From: Candidatus Sumerlaeota bacterium
GTDB lineage: Bacteria > Sumerlaeota > Sumerlaeia > JAFGJS01
Length of the DNA stretch: 17,209 nt
Assembly (NCBI GenBank): GCA_016928995.1
Contig: JAFGJS010000130.1
Coordinates: 1-17,209 of the forward strand
Reading direction: 5' to 3'
Both the position numbers and the translations under genes were made by a program. Shown here piece by piece: positions 5,702 through 13,304 of this stretch. The stretch's first letter is position 1; each line of letters begins with the position of its first letter. The notes beneath the pieces were generated by a model. The model had not been told where the DNA came from. It saw only the letters and a list, made by a program, of their open reading frames with translations, and made no database searches.

Positions 5702-7525
5702 ATGTATAGAAAAGACTGTATCATGTCGCGTTCGAACTGGAAAAATTATCTGCCGTTGCTGTGTTACGTGCGCCCTTACTGGAAACTGGCGCTGGCGCAG
5801 GTCGTGTTCATGGTTTTCGCGACGGGGCTGGGATTGCTCAAACCCTGGCCGTTCGCCGTGTTGATCGACAATGTCGCAGCGGACCTGCCGTTGCATCTCG
5901 GCGAGCGCTTGATCGCTGAAAATCCAATGACGATTCTGGCGCTGGTTTGCATCGCCGCGCTGGCGCTGCACCTTGGCGATTCACTGGTCAGCCTCGGCGC
6001 GACGTACGTCTCGACGCTCAGCTGCAGCCGCATGATTCGCGACTTGCGCGGCGACCTGTTGCGACACCTGCACCGGTTGTCGCTTCGTTTTCACGACCAG
6101 CATCGGGTCGGCGATCTGGTCCATCGCATCTGCTTCAACACTCCCGCGGTGGAGACGGCGTTCCAAAGCGGTCTGATGGGCGGAACCAAGAGCCTGTTGA
6201 TGCTGAGCGGCATGTTGTGCGTGATGTTCATCATGAATCCGATGTTGACCCTGATTGCGGCGGGCGTGTCGCCCTTTCTGGTGATTTGCATCCGGATGTA
6301 CACGAAACGAATCTATCGCTACTCCCGCAAGCACCAGGACCAGGAAGGCTCGATTTCTTCCATCGCCGATGAGATTTTATCTTCGATCCGCCTGATTCGC
6401 GCCTTCAATAGAGAGGCATGGGAGCAGCAGCGGTTCGAGGAAGCCTGCGACGGCAGCATCCAGACGCGCCTGAATTCCATGCTGGCGCAAAAACTGTTCG
6501 GCGTCGCCACTGCGTTTATCCTGGTGGCCGGCACGGTGCTGTTTTATTGGATCGGCATTCAGGAGGTGCGCGCGGGCAATCTGACCATTGGCGAATTCAC
6601 CGTGTTCAATGCATATATCGGGATGCTCTATACTCCGCTTTCCGTGTTGAGTTCGACGGCATCCAGTTTGCAGGCGGCGATGGGGGGCGGGAGCCGCGTG
6701 CTGGAAATTCTGGATAGCGACGTGGACGTCGAAGACAAACCAGACGGAAAGACGCTGGATGCGCCGCGCGGCGAGTTGAAACTTGAGAATGTCAGTTTCC
6801 GTTACGATTCCGAGAATCCCGTGCTGGAGAAGATCAATCTCTCGATTGAGCCAGGGGCGCATATCGGCATCGTGGGTCCGACCGGCGCGGGCAAGAGCAC
6901 CCTGTTGAATTTAATGCTGCGCTTTTATGATCCGGACGATGGGCGCATCTTGATGGATGGATGCGATTTGCGCGAATTGGCTTTATCGTCGCTTCGCAGC
7001 CAGATCGGACTTGTGCCGCAGGAATGCACGGCGCTTTCCGGCAGCATTCGCGATAACATTGCTTTCGGCAAGCTGGATGCGAGCGACGAGGAAATTCAGG
7101 CGGCGGCGGAGATCGCCGACGCTTGCGCTTTCATCAACAAGTTTCCCGAGCGTTTCGGCACGCCGGTCGGGGAGCGCGGCGTGCGCCTCTCCGTCGGGCA
7201 ACGGCAACGTATCGCGCTGGCGCGGGCGCTGCTCAAGGGTGCTCAGGTTTTGCTGCTGGATGAGCCGACATCGGCGCTGGACGCGGGGACCGAAACGAGA
7301 GTCATGGAATGCCTGCTGCAGCATTGCGAGGGAAAAACCATGGTGATCGTCGCCCACCGTCTGTCTACCATTCGGCGCGTGGACTGTATTTATGTGCTGG
7401 AGAACGGCCAGATTATAGAAAGCGGCGGTCATCAGGAATTGCTTGCCTCTCAAGGCGTTTATGCTAAAATGTGGAATGCACAAATGGATGGGCATTCTAT
7501 TCCGATTACGAGCCAATTCGAATGA
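5702..7525 (+). CDS. MsbA-type ABC exporter (fused permease and ATPase)
   Basis: 607 residues from ATG 5702, chosen because GGGA lies 5 nt upstream. A TTG at 5699 and an ATG at 5723 are alternatives. The N-terminal half (about 20-310) has the six-helix exporter membrane domain. The ATPase half carries Walker A GPTGAGKST (392-400), the Q-loop region VPQECTALSG, the signature LSVGQRQRI (496-504), Walker B VLLLDEPTSALD (D520, E521) and the H-loop IVAHRLST (H552). The signature has V in place of the first G of LSGGQ. The substitution is not expected to inactivate, since catalytic residues are complete. This architecture (MsbA/PglK-like) forms homodimers that flip lipid-linked glycans, lipids or peptides across the inner membrane. 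The 36-bp gap upstream and the 4-bp ATGA overlap with the following GT4 gene indicate co-translation, so the cargo is probably the operon's glycan or glycolipid. Confidence 0.92.
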   Translation: MYRKDCIMSRSNWKNYLPLLCYVRPYWKLALAQVVFMVFATGLGLLKPWPFAVLIDNVAADLPLHLGERLIAENPMTILALVCIAALALHLGDSLVSLGATYVSTLSCSRMIRDLRGDLLRHLHRLSLRFHDQHRVGDLVHRICFNTPAVETAFQSGLMGGTKSLLMLSGMLCVMFIMNPMLTLIAAGVSPFLVICIRMYTKRIYRYSRKHQDQEGSISSIADEILSSIRLIRAFNREAWEQQRFEEACDGSIQTRLNSMLAQKLFGVATAFILVAGTVLFYWIGIQEVRAGNLTIGEFTVFNAYIGMLYTPLSVLSSTASSLQAAMGGGSRVLEILDSDVDVEDKPDGKTLDAPRGELKLENVSFRYDSENPVLEKINLSIEPGAHIGIVGPTGAGKSTLLNLMLRFYDPDDGRILMDGCDLRELALSSLRSQIGLVPQECTALSGSIRDNIAFGKLDASDEEIQAAAEIADACAFINKFPERFGTPVGERGVRLSVGQRQRIALARALLKGAQVLLLDEPTSALDAGTETRVMECLLQHCEGKTMVIVAHRLSTIRRVDCIYVLENGQIIESGGHQELLASQGVYAKMWNAQMDGHSIPITSQFE

Positions 7526-8559
7526 GAATTGCTGAGATATCCACTCTACAGAGACCCGTGAAGCCGGATTCGACGGCTTCCGTGGAATCCCTGGTGTATA
7601 CGATCACAGAGGGCTTGGTTGAGCGAGGCCATGACGTGACGCTGTTCGCGTTAGCGGGATCGCGCACGTCCGCCCGATTGCAAAGCCCGGTTGAAACCAG
7701 TTACAGCGTGGATGGTTCAAAATGGGACTGGCAGCTCTATGAGGCTTATCAAGTGCGCGAGGCTTTTCGCCGCTGGAAGGACTTCGACATTATCCACTGC
7801 CATTCGTATCACCATGGCCTGCTCTGCTGCGATTTCGTCTCGATTCCGTCGCTGCATTCAATCCACATCGACCCCGGACCGGACTACGTGTTTCTTGGGC
7901 AGCTCGTAAAGAAACGGCATCTGGTGTTTTGCTCCAAATATCAGGCGCGCGACTTCGCGGGAATGCGCGATGTGTATATCATCCCCCATGGTCTTGATAT
8001 GCAACAATACTACCTGTGCGATGAGGAGCGCAGGGAGCCGTATCTGGCTTTCCTCGGGCGTTTCATGCCGGATAAAGGGCCGCTTGAGGCGATTCAGTTT
8101 GCGCGCAAGGTTGGACTGCCAATCAAATTGGCTGGCGAAGAGAACGAGTACTTTCAAGAATACATCGCGCCGGAAATCCAAAAAGGCGGAGTGGAATATG
8201 CCGGTGAATTGCGAGGATCGCAAAAAATCGATTTTCTGGCTCGCGCCAAGGCGTTGCTCTATCCCTTGCAGCGCGGCGAACCGTTCGGTCTGGTGCTCAT
8301 CGAGGCGATGGCATGCGGTCTGCCTGTGCTGGCGTTAAACAAAGGCGCTTCGCCTGAGATCATCGAGCATGGGCAAACGGGATGGTTGGGCTGGACGATG
8401 AAAGACCTGGAGGATGGATTCAAGCATTTGGAGGAGTTTGACCCGGTGTTGATCCGTAAACGAGCGGAGGAACGGTATTCCGTGGACATTATGATCGACC
8501 GCTTGGAACAGCTCATGCAGCAAATCATCGAGGAGCGCAATAATGCATCGCGCCGTTAG
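7522..8559 (+). CDS. GT4 family glycosyltransferase
   Basis: 345 residues. The start ATG at 7522 overlaps the TGA of the ABC gene (ATGA), and residue 1 begins the expected Rossmann strand MRIAEIST. A longer frame start at 7471 would lie inside the ABC gene and adds no conserved sequence. The N-terminal GT-B domain shows the GLVERGHDVTLFA and DIIHCHSYHHG motifs. The C-terminal nucleotide-sugar domain shows FLGRFMPDKGP and the retaining E-x7-E motif EPFGLVLIEAMACGLPVLA (E253, E261), followed by GASPEIIEHGQTGWL. It probably transfers a hexose or similar sugar from a nucleotide donor to a lipid-linked glycan on the cytosolic face of the membrane. The sugar cannot be read from sequence. Its 3' end carries the ribosome site of the next gene (AGGAG at 8531-8535). 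Confidence 0.9.
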   Translation: MRIAEISTLQRPVKPDSTASVESLVYTITEGLVERGHDVTLFALAGSRTSARLQSPVETSYSVDGSKWDWQLYEAYQVREAFRRWKDFDIIHCHSYHHGLLCCDFVSIPSLHSIHIDPGPDYVFLGQLVKKRHLVFCSKYQARDFAGMRDVYIIPHGLDMQQYYLCDEERREPYLAFLGRFMPDKGPLEAIQFARKVGLPIKLAGEENEYFQEYIAPEIQKGGVEYAGELRGSQKIDFLARAKALLYPLQRGEPFGLVLIEAMACGLPVLALNKGASPEIIEHGQTGWLGWTMKDLEDGFKHLEEFDPVLIRKRAEERYSVDIMIDRLEQLMQQIIEERNNASRR

Positions 8560-9529
8560 GCCGTTGCGGGCGCGCTATATCGGTTATACGAAAGGAACGA
8601 TGAATCACGGCGACGAGGCTCTGATTTGGATCATCCGCGAGTTGCTGGCGCCGGAAATCGAGGTTCTCACCGAAGGGGATGAATACGATCTCGCGCTGCT
8701 GGGCGGCGGCACGCTGATCAATCAGTCGCCTTGGCTCATTGATGCGTTTGAAGCCGCGCTGAATAAGGCAAAAGGCGGCATGACGCTGGGAACCGGCGTC
8801 GGCGATCCGGCGTTCTGGGGCGATCATTTTGAGCGCTGGAGCGCGCTGCTCAATCGTTGCGACTTCGTCGGGGTGCGTGGGCCGCGTTCCGTGCAACTGC
8901 TCCATCAGCGCCAGATTGAAAAGGCCATTTGCGTCGGCGATCCTTATCTTTGGCTGCGATCTCCAGTTGAGCGGGATCCAATTCCCCGGCGCCTTGGAGT
9001 CAACCTGGGCGGCACAAATAATTCACTCTGGGGCGGAGGGAAGGATCAGGAGTATCTGGAATATGCCGCTGGCGAACTCAGCGCACTGCGCCGGAAGGAC
9101 TGGTCGTTCATCTGGCTGTCCGTTTGGGAACAGGATTTACCGTTGCTGGAGCGAGTGCGAGCGCGCGTAGATTCCTTATCGCCCGGCGTGATCGACGTCA
9201 GGACACAACCGTTGGAGGCTTACGCGGCGCTGGCTGGATGCGATGTTTTCCTGGGGGAGAAGTTGCACGCGAGTGCGATGGCCGCGGTGGCGGGGATTCC
9301 CTTTATCGCATTGGAATATCAACCCAAGGTCGTGGATTTCGCCGCTTCGATTGAGATGGCGGATTGCTGCCTTTCCACCGCGATACGCGAGCCGGGTGCG
9401 CTAACGGATAAAATCGAGGAACTCCACGGCCGGCGCGACGTTGCACAAATGAAAATGATCGAGGCGCGCGACCGGCTGCGCCTGGAATTGATCGAATTCA
9501 CCCGTGCAATCGAAAAGCGATTCTGCTAA
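8543..9529 (+). CDS. Polysaccharide pyruvyl transferase family protein
   Basis: 328 residues. The start at 8543 overlaps the GT4 gene by 17 bp and has AGGAG 7 nt upstream. Family signs: the N-terminal YIGYTKGTMNHGDEALI motif (GxxNxGDEA-type), a glycine-rich LLGGGTLIN loop (residues about 52-60), VGVRGPRS, and C-terminal GEKLHASAMAAVAGIPFIALEY with H242, matching the R/K-x-H-A motif of the CsaB/WcaK/AmsJ-type pyruvyl transferase family (PF04230). Characterised members transfer pyruvate from phosphoenolpyruvate to form ketal groups on cell-wall or capsular sugars. The family also includes proteins of unknown reaction, so substrate is an inference. In this operon it most likely adds an acidic decoration to the exported glycan, which in other bacteria can anchor SLH-type proteins. 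None is seen here. Confidence 0.85.
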   Translation: MHRAVRPLRARYIGYTKGTMNHGDEALIWIIRELLAPEIEVLTEGDEYDLALLGGGTLINQSPWLIDAFEAALNKAKGGMTLGTGVGDPAFWGDHFERWSALLNRCDFVGVRGPRSVQLLHQRQIEKAICVGDPYLWLRSPVERDPIPRRLGVNLGGTNNSLWGGGKDQEYLEYAAGELSALRRKDWSFIWLSVWEQDLPLLERVRARVDSLSPGVIDVRTQPLEAYAALAGCDVFLGEKLHASAMAAVAGIPFIALEYQPKVVDFAASIEMADCCLSTAIREPGALTDKIEELHGRRDVAQMKMIEARDRLRLELIEFTRAIEKRFC

Positions 9530-9553
9530 AGTACAATTTGTTTGGAGTTGATG

Positions 9554-10717
9554 ATGCGCATCATCCTTGCGGGGATCATCGGACGTTATCCTTGGGGCGG
9601 AGTGACGTGGTGCAGTTTGATGTACCTGCTAGGGCTGCGCAAACTGGGTCACGATGTTTATTATATCGAAGACACCTGCGAATGCAATTACGACCCCGAG
9701 ATCAACGCCATCGCCGTCGATCCGAAATACGCCCTGAATTACATTCATCAGAGTCTTTCGCCGTTCGGTTTCGGCGATCGCTGGTGTTATATCGACTACA
9801 AGGGCGGCCATCATGGCATGACGCGCGAAGCCTGCGAGGAAATCTGCGAATCGGCCGATCTGTTCCTTGTCTTGTCCGGCGGTTGCTGGATCTGGCGCGA
9901 TCATTATCTCGAAATTCCCGTCAAGGTTTTCATCGACAGCGATCCCGCTTTCACTCAACGCGCCCTTGAGCAGGCCCGGCAAGCCGATGCTCAGCAAGAA
10001 AAAAAGCAATGGTATGTCGATTTTTTCCGGACCTATGACCGGCTTTTCACCATGGGCGGCAATATCGGTTTCGATGAATGCGACACGCCGGTGGCTGGCT
10101 TCGATTGGTTTCACATCTTGCAGCCGGTGGACACGGAGATTTGGACGCCGAATCAATCCGCGCTTCCTTCGCGCGAGGAGTGGACGACCGTCATGAGCTG
10201 GTCCATTCACAGTTTCAAGGACATCGGCGGCTATAAGGATCAGGAGTTTTTAAAGGTTCTCGACCTGTCCCGGCGCTGCGCCGAACGAGGCGGACCTGCG
10301 CTTGAACTGGCGATCAACGGTCCGATGGAGTTATTGCGCGAGCATGGATGGCGCTGCGTGGACGCCAACGGCGTCTCTTCGGATCTTTGGCGCTATCATG
10401 GCTATCTTTCCACCAGCCGGGGAGAGTTCGGCGTGGCCAAGCACACTTATGTCGAGAGTCAATGCGGATGGTTCAGCGACCGGACGGAGTGCTACATGGC
10501 GGCCGGACGGCCTGCCGTGGTTCAGGACACGAATTTCGCGACTAGAATTCCCGCCGGAGAGGGGCTGTTCGCCTGGAAGACCGCCGATGACGCCATCGAG
10601 GCGCTGTTGGCCGTTGAAGCGGACTATGACCGCCATAGCCGGGCCGCGCGCGAGCTGGCGATGGAATACTTTGACAGCCGACGGGTTCTTTGCGCTCTGC
10701 TCGATCGCTGTTCATGA
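9554..10717 (+). CDS. GT-B fold glycosyltransferase-like protein
   Basis: 387 residues from ATG 9554 (GGAG at 9544-9547, 6-nt spacing); ATG 9551 is directly adjacent and TTG 9542 is also in frame. The protein opens with RIILAGIIGRYPWGGVTWCSLMYLLGLRKLGHDVYY, a glycosyltransferase-type Rossmann start with a glycine-rich loop. The middle has an FTMGGNIG segment and a linker to the second domain. The C-terminal part shows ESQCGWFSDRTECYMAAGRP (301-320) followed by AVVQDTNF and GEGLFAW, the sugar-nucleotide side signature of an uncharacterised GT-B family related to GT1/GT4. No E-x7-E motif is obvious, and the mechanism is not predictable. It is the last gene of the operon (24 bp after the pyruvyl transferase gene). 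Its TGA at 10715-10717 abuts the stop of the convergent gene. Confidence 0.8.
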   Translation: MRIILAGIIGRYPWGGVTWCSLMYLLGLRKLGHDVYYIEDTCECNYDPEINAIAVDPKYALNYIHQSLSPFGFGDRWCYIDYKGGHHGMTREACEEICESADLFLVLSGGCWIWRDHYLEIPVKVFIDSDPAFTQRALEQARQADAQQEKKQWYVDFFRTYDRLFTMGGNIGFDECDTPVAGFDWFHILQPVDTEIWTPNQSALPSREEWTTVMSWSIHSFKDIGGYKDQEFLKVLDLSRRCAERGGPALELAINGPMELLREHGWRCVDANGVSSDLWRYHGYLSTSRGEFGVAKHTYVESQCGWFSDRTECYMAAGRPAVVQDTNFATRIPAGEGLFAWKTADDAIEALLAVEADYDRHSRAARELAMEYFDSRRVLCALLDRCS

Positions 10718-12106
10718 AAGCCCGGCAGCGCCGCCGCTTGTTTCCGCGGCATCGGTTGTTTCATCGGCGTTCGAGAGAGCAGGGGAGACATTTTCTTCAT
10801 TCTTTCGCCGGTTGTTCGACAGCGCGCCTGCCAATAATACCATCTGTGCAATCAACAAGCCCTCAAACGGTTTTCGGTATCTTCCTTCATTGACTGAAAT
10901 CGGCAGCAGGCCCTGAACGATAAACCAGCTCAGGATGATGGCCGGCAATAACAGGCGCTTCTTGAGCGCGCGCCAGGAAAGGATGCTGCAAATCAGCACG
11001 TAAACGCCCAGCGGCGCCCAAATCCACCGCAGGTGATAATTGAGAGCGCTCAGCACATCAGCATCATTGGAGTCCGGCCAGGATGCGCTGAAGAATAGAA
11101 AGATCAGATTTTCCTTGGTGATCCAACGGTATTTTTCCAGCGTCAATTTGTTTTCTTCGAGACTCTTCTTCCAGCCCTCTTTGCCTTTGTCGATGTCGAT
11201 GTCGACGACAACTTTGTCTTTTCGCTGAGTATGCCAATCGATCAGGGGCTCCAGCGGATCGATCAGCAAAACAGGGGACATGAATCCGAAATACCAGACT
11301 TGATTTCCCTGATGGCGCTTGTAGTTGATTTTAACCTCTTTCTTGCCGGACATGGCATAGATCATGTTCAACTGGCCCACGCCATGCGGCGACACAAGGC
11401 CGATTTGCTGATAGCTGCGGATGCTCAGCGGAATCAAAATCGATCCCAGCAGCAAAATCGAGTAGGCGGCTTTCTTCCATTTCTCCGGTTGCGCAAGCCA
11501 AAGCCCGATCGCCGCCGTCGCCGCCATCGGGATGCAGGCGCCTCGCGTGAGTCCGGCGATGGCCCATAATGCAACCATCGTGACGAACGACTCCACCGTT
11601 TGTTTGCGCTTGCAGCGCCAGGTCATCCATAGCGCAACGCCCAGCAACGGCAACATCAAGGTTTCCTGCATGTAGTAGGAATAGATGCACAGCCATGATG
11701 GCAGCCAGATGATGACGGCCGCACCGGCGAGCGCCGCCGGTTTCGACGTTTGTAATTCCCGGAAGAATTTATACCATGCCCAGGGCATCAGCAGGCAGAG
11801 AATAATGGTGTAAAAGATGATTAATTTGGCGTCTCCCGCGGCCAATTTCGCGATCGCGCCGATGTAAAGCTGATACATGATTGGATCCGTCATCGTCATC
11901 GGATCGGTGCGCAAGGGTTCGATACCCTGCTCCCAGTGGCGTTGCGGATCGCTCCATACATGCATGGGTGGATTGAAATCGGATATGTAGCCCACGCGAT
12001 GAATAGCGCCGGCGATGATAAAAAAATACAAAATGCACAACAATAATGAGCGCTTGGAAAAGATTTTCCAACATCTGCCCCTTAGTGTCTGCATTGCATT
12101 CGACAT
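10712..12106 (-). CDS. Multi-membrane GT-C-like (ArnT/PMT-type) glycosyltransferase
   Basis: 464 residues. I chose ATG 12106 (MSNAMQTL...) because AAAAGG precedes it with a good spacing and the first membrane helix follows at about residue 20. The frame also opens upstream at 12151 but without a ribosome site. About nine to eleven hydrophobic helices alternate with loops. The first outside loop carries an acidic motif, DFNPPMHVWSDPQRHW (43-58), the position of the catalytic acidic residue in GT-C enzymes. Further marks are SYYMQETLMLPLL, an LTRGA motif, NYHLRWIWAP and the late EGRYRKPFEGLL. This order matches lipid-phosphate-sugar-dependent glycosyltransferases (GT39/GT83-like) acting on the outside of the inner membrane. 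Donor and acceptor are unknown. The C-terminal tail is Ser/Ala/Glu-rich and hydrophilic. Its stop codon is flush with that of the convergent GT-B gene. Confidence 0.75.
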   Translation of the reverse strand: MSNAMQTLRGRCWKIFSKRSLLLCILYFFIIAGAIHRVGYISDFNPPMHVWSDPQRHWEQGIEPLRTDPMTMTDPIMYQLYIGAIAKLAAGDAKLIIFYTIILCLLMPWAWYKFFRELQTSKPAALAGAAVIIWLPSWLCIYSYYMQETLMLPLLGVALWMTWRCKRKQTVESFVTMVALWAIAGLTRGACIPMAATAAIGLWLAQPEKWKKAAYSILLLGSILIPLSIRSYQQIGLVSPHGVGQLNMIYAMSGKKEVKINYKRHQGNQVWYFGFMSPVLLIDPLEPLIDWHTQRKDKVVVDIDIDKGKEGWKKSLEENKLTLEKYRWITKENLIFLFFSASWPDSNDADVLSALNYHLRWIWAPLGVYVLICSILSWRALKKRLLLPAIILSWFIVQGLLPISVNEGRYRKPFEGLLIAQMVLLAGALSNNRRKNEENVSPALSNADETTDAAETSGGAAGLS

Positions 12107-12417
12107 ATCACGCCTTTTGATCAGCAGAGCAAAGCGATGCGCCATCCGCAAAATTCATTGCGTCAGTGCTGAAGCTTAAGATCGATCGTGGAAATGCGTT
12201 TTGAAATATTCAAATTTTCAATCGAGAAGAAAGGATGATACAGATGGCGGCGGCATGTCGTCTCCTCCCTCTTTCCCTTCCTTCTTCTCACCATACCAGC
12301 ATGCATCCATGCTATTTCTTTCACTGCGGCACGAAAGTCAAGTTGATTAATTTGAGAATCATCGGAGAGACTGCCGAAGTTGGGATTTATCTCAAGATAA
12401 ATGCGCCTTTGGCGCAT
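12107..12417. other. Intergenic leader of the GT-C gene, with tract C and hairpins
   Basis: This gap of about 310 bp between two - strand genes holds no supported protein gene. It contains a homopyrimidine tract (12261-12289), a small palindrome TTTGAA-ATA-TTCAAA (12200-12214), a 6-bp hairpin AGCATG/CATGCT (12298-12313) and, at its right edge, two overlapping hairpins (12385-12420). A - strand TTGACT lies at 12336-12341, but at 17 nt it meets only a poor -10 (GAAATA), so I call no promoter. Confidence 0.55.
12261..12289. repeat. Homopyrimidine tract C (29 nt; purine on - strand)
   Basis: All 29 bases are pyrimidines on +. On the - strand it is a purine run in the leader of the GT-C gene, roughly 155 nt before its ATG. 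It aligns with tract B through the shared purine core AGAAGGA...GGGAAAGAG, despite being 11.6 kb away. It is too far from the ATG to be a ribosome site. Confidence 0.75.
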
Positions 12418-12420
12418 TTA
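12385..12420 (-). promoter_or_regulatory. Two overlapping, mutually exclusive hairpins after the kinase gene
   Basis: Hairpin 1 is a perfect 10-bp stem (12398-12407 with 12411-12420) with a 3-nt loop. It includes the TAA of the kinase gene (12418-12420). Hairpin 2 is a perfect 7-bp stem (12385-12391 with 12396-12402) with a 4-nt loop. The two share 12398-12402, so they cannot form at once. No T-run follows on the - strand. Hairpin 1 probably stabilises or ends the kinase message. An attenuator role is possible but unproven. Confidence 0.5.
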
Positions 12421-13161
12421 TTGGCGGCGATTTGATTTTCGTTTGCGGATGCCCAGGCGTTCTTCCCAGCGGCGCTGTTTGATGTGGCGATAAATACTTT
12501 TTTTAAACCAATGCGCGGCGCGCAATAAGAATGGCAGGTTTTCCACTTGCCGCTGTTCTTCGTCCGTCAGCAAATCAGGACGGTGTCTCGCTTTTAACCG
12601 GGTGACTTTCAATCGATCGATGGCGGTCAGGCGTTTGTACATGAAAGCGCCGAGCAAGGTGTCACGGTGCCACGCGGTGGCGAAATCGATCAGGTATGGC
12701 TTGCCGTCCTCGTCCATCATGATATTTTTCCGGCGGATATCGCCGTGCACGACGCCCCTTTGATGCATGGCGTCCACCAGGATGGCCAGCTGTTCGAAGA
12801 ATTCACCGGGAAATTGTTTCGTATAGCGATGGCCGGGCATATCCCGGGCGTCCAGGCGTTCCATCACAAAGCCGTCCGCGTCGATCCATCCATATGCGCG
12901 TGGAACGCCTTCCAGCCCATCCAGCAAGCGGAGGAACCGGTGCTCCCGCCGCAAGATGCGCCGGGTGAACAGCACGCGATAAATCCACCAGCGGCGCGAG
13001 GCGTCTTTCAGGATCAGGCGGTGTCCGTCTTTTTCCAGCGCCAGGACGTCGCATTGCACCATCGACTGCGCTTTATGGAAATGCTCTGGCGACCACTGCT
13101 CCAGCGTCGCGCGAGTCGGCAGGTCAAAATCCGGTGTCGCGGTGTGATTGCTCGAATTCAT
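12418..13161 (-). CDS. WaaP/RIO-like protein or sugar kinase
   Basis: 247 residues from ATG 13161; a GTG at 13188 is in frame but adds only nine residues, and neither has a clear ribosome site. The kinase fold is visible: LILKDAS with K52 as ATP-binding lysine, E73 in RREHRFL as its probable salt-bridge partner, catalytic loop VVHGDIRRKNIMMD (H139-G140-D141, N146), and metal-binding YLIDFATA (D159) in place of DFG. HGD and DFA/DFG variants are typical of WaaP/KdkA/InaA-type lipopolysaccharide kinases, RIO kinases and aminoglycoside phosphotransferases. The very basic C-terminus would suit a membrane-surface role. With glycan genes on both sides I favour phosphorylation of an LPS-core-like sugar, but a protein substrate cannot be excluded. 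Downstream of bshA on the same strand with a 143-bp gap, so it may or may not share its message. Confidence 0.8.
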   Translation of the reverse strand: MNSSNHTATPDFDLPTRATLEQWSPEHFHKAQSMVQCDVLALEKDGHRLILKDASRRWWIYRVLFTRRILRREHRFLRLLDGLEGVPRAYGWIDADGFVMERLDARDMPGHRYTKQFPGEFFEQLAILVDAMHQRGVVHGDIRRKNIMMDEDGKPYLIDFATAWHRDTLLGAFMYKRLTAIDRLKVTRLKARHRPDLLTDEEQRQVENLPFLLRAAHWFKKSIYRHIKQRRWEERLGIRKRKSNRRQ

Positions 13162-13304
13162 GGGTAATGCATAGCAGTCTGAAATCACGCGCGCCAGTCA
13201 AAATCGAGATATTAACGCTGTGTCAATAGGTCCGGATAGACCGTTGCAGCGCAATGAGTTACGCTCAAAGATATCATGCGGAGCATTAAGCGCGAGCGTT
13301 TTTT

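Noticed and set aside
12163-12417. 84-codon - strand frame in the kinase/GT-C gap
   Set aside because: It passes through the hairpins and the purine tract, shows no conserved pattern and has no ribosome site.
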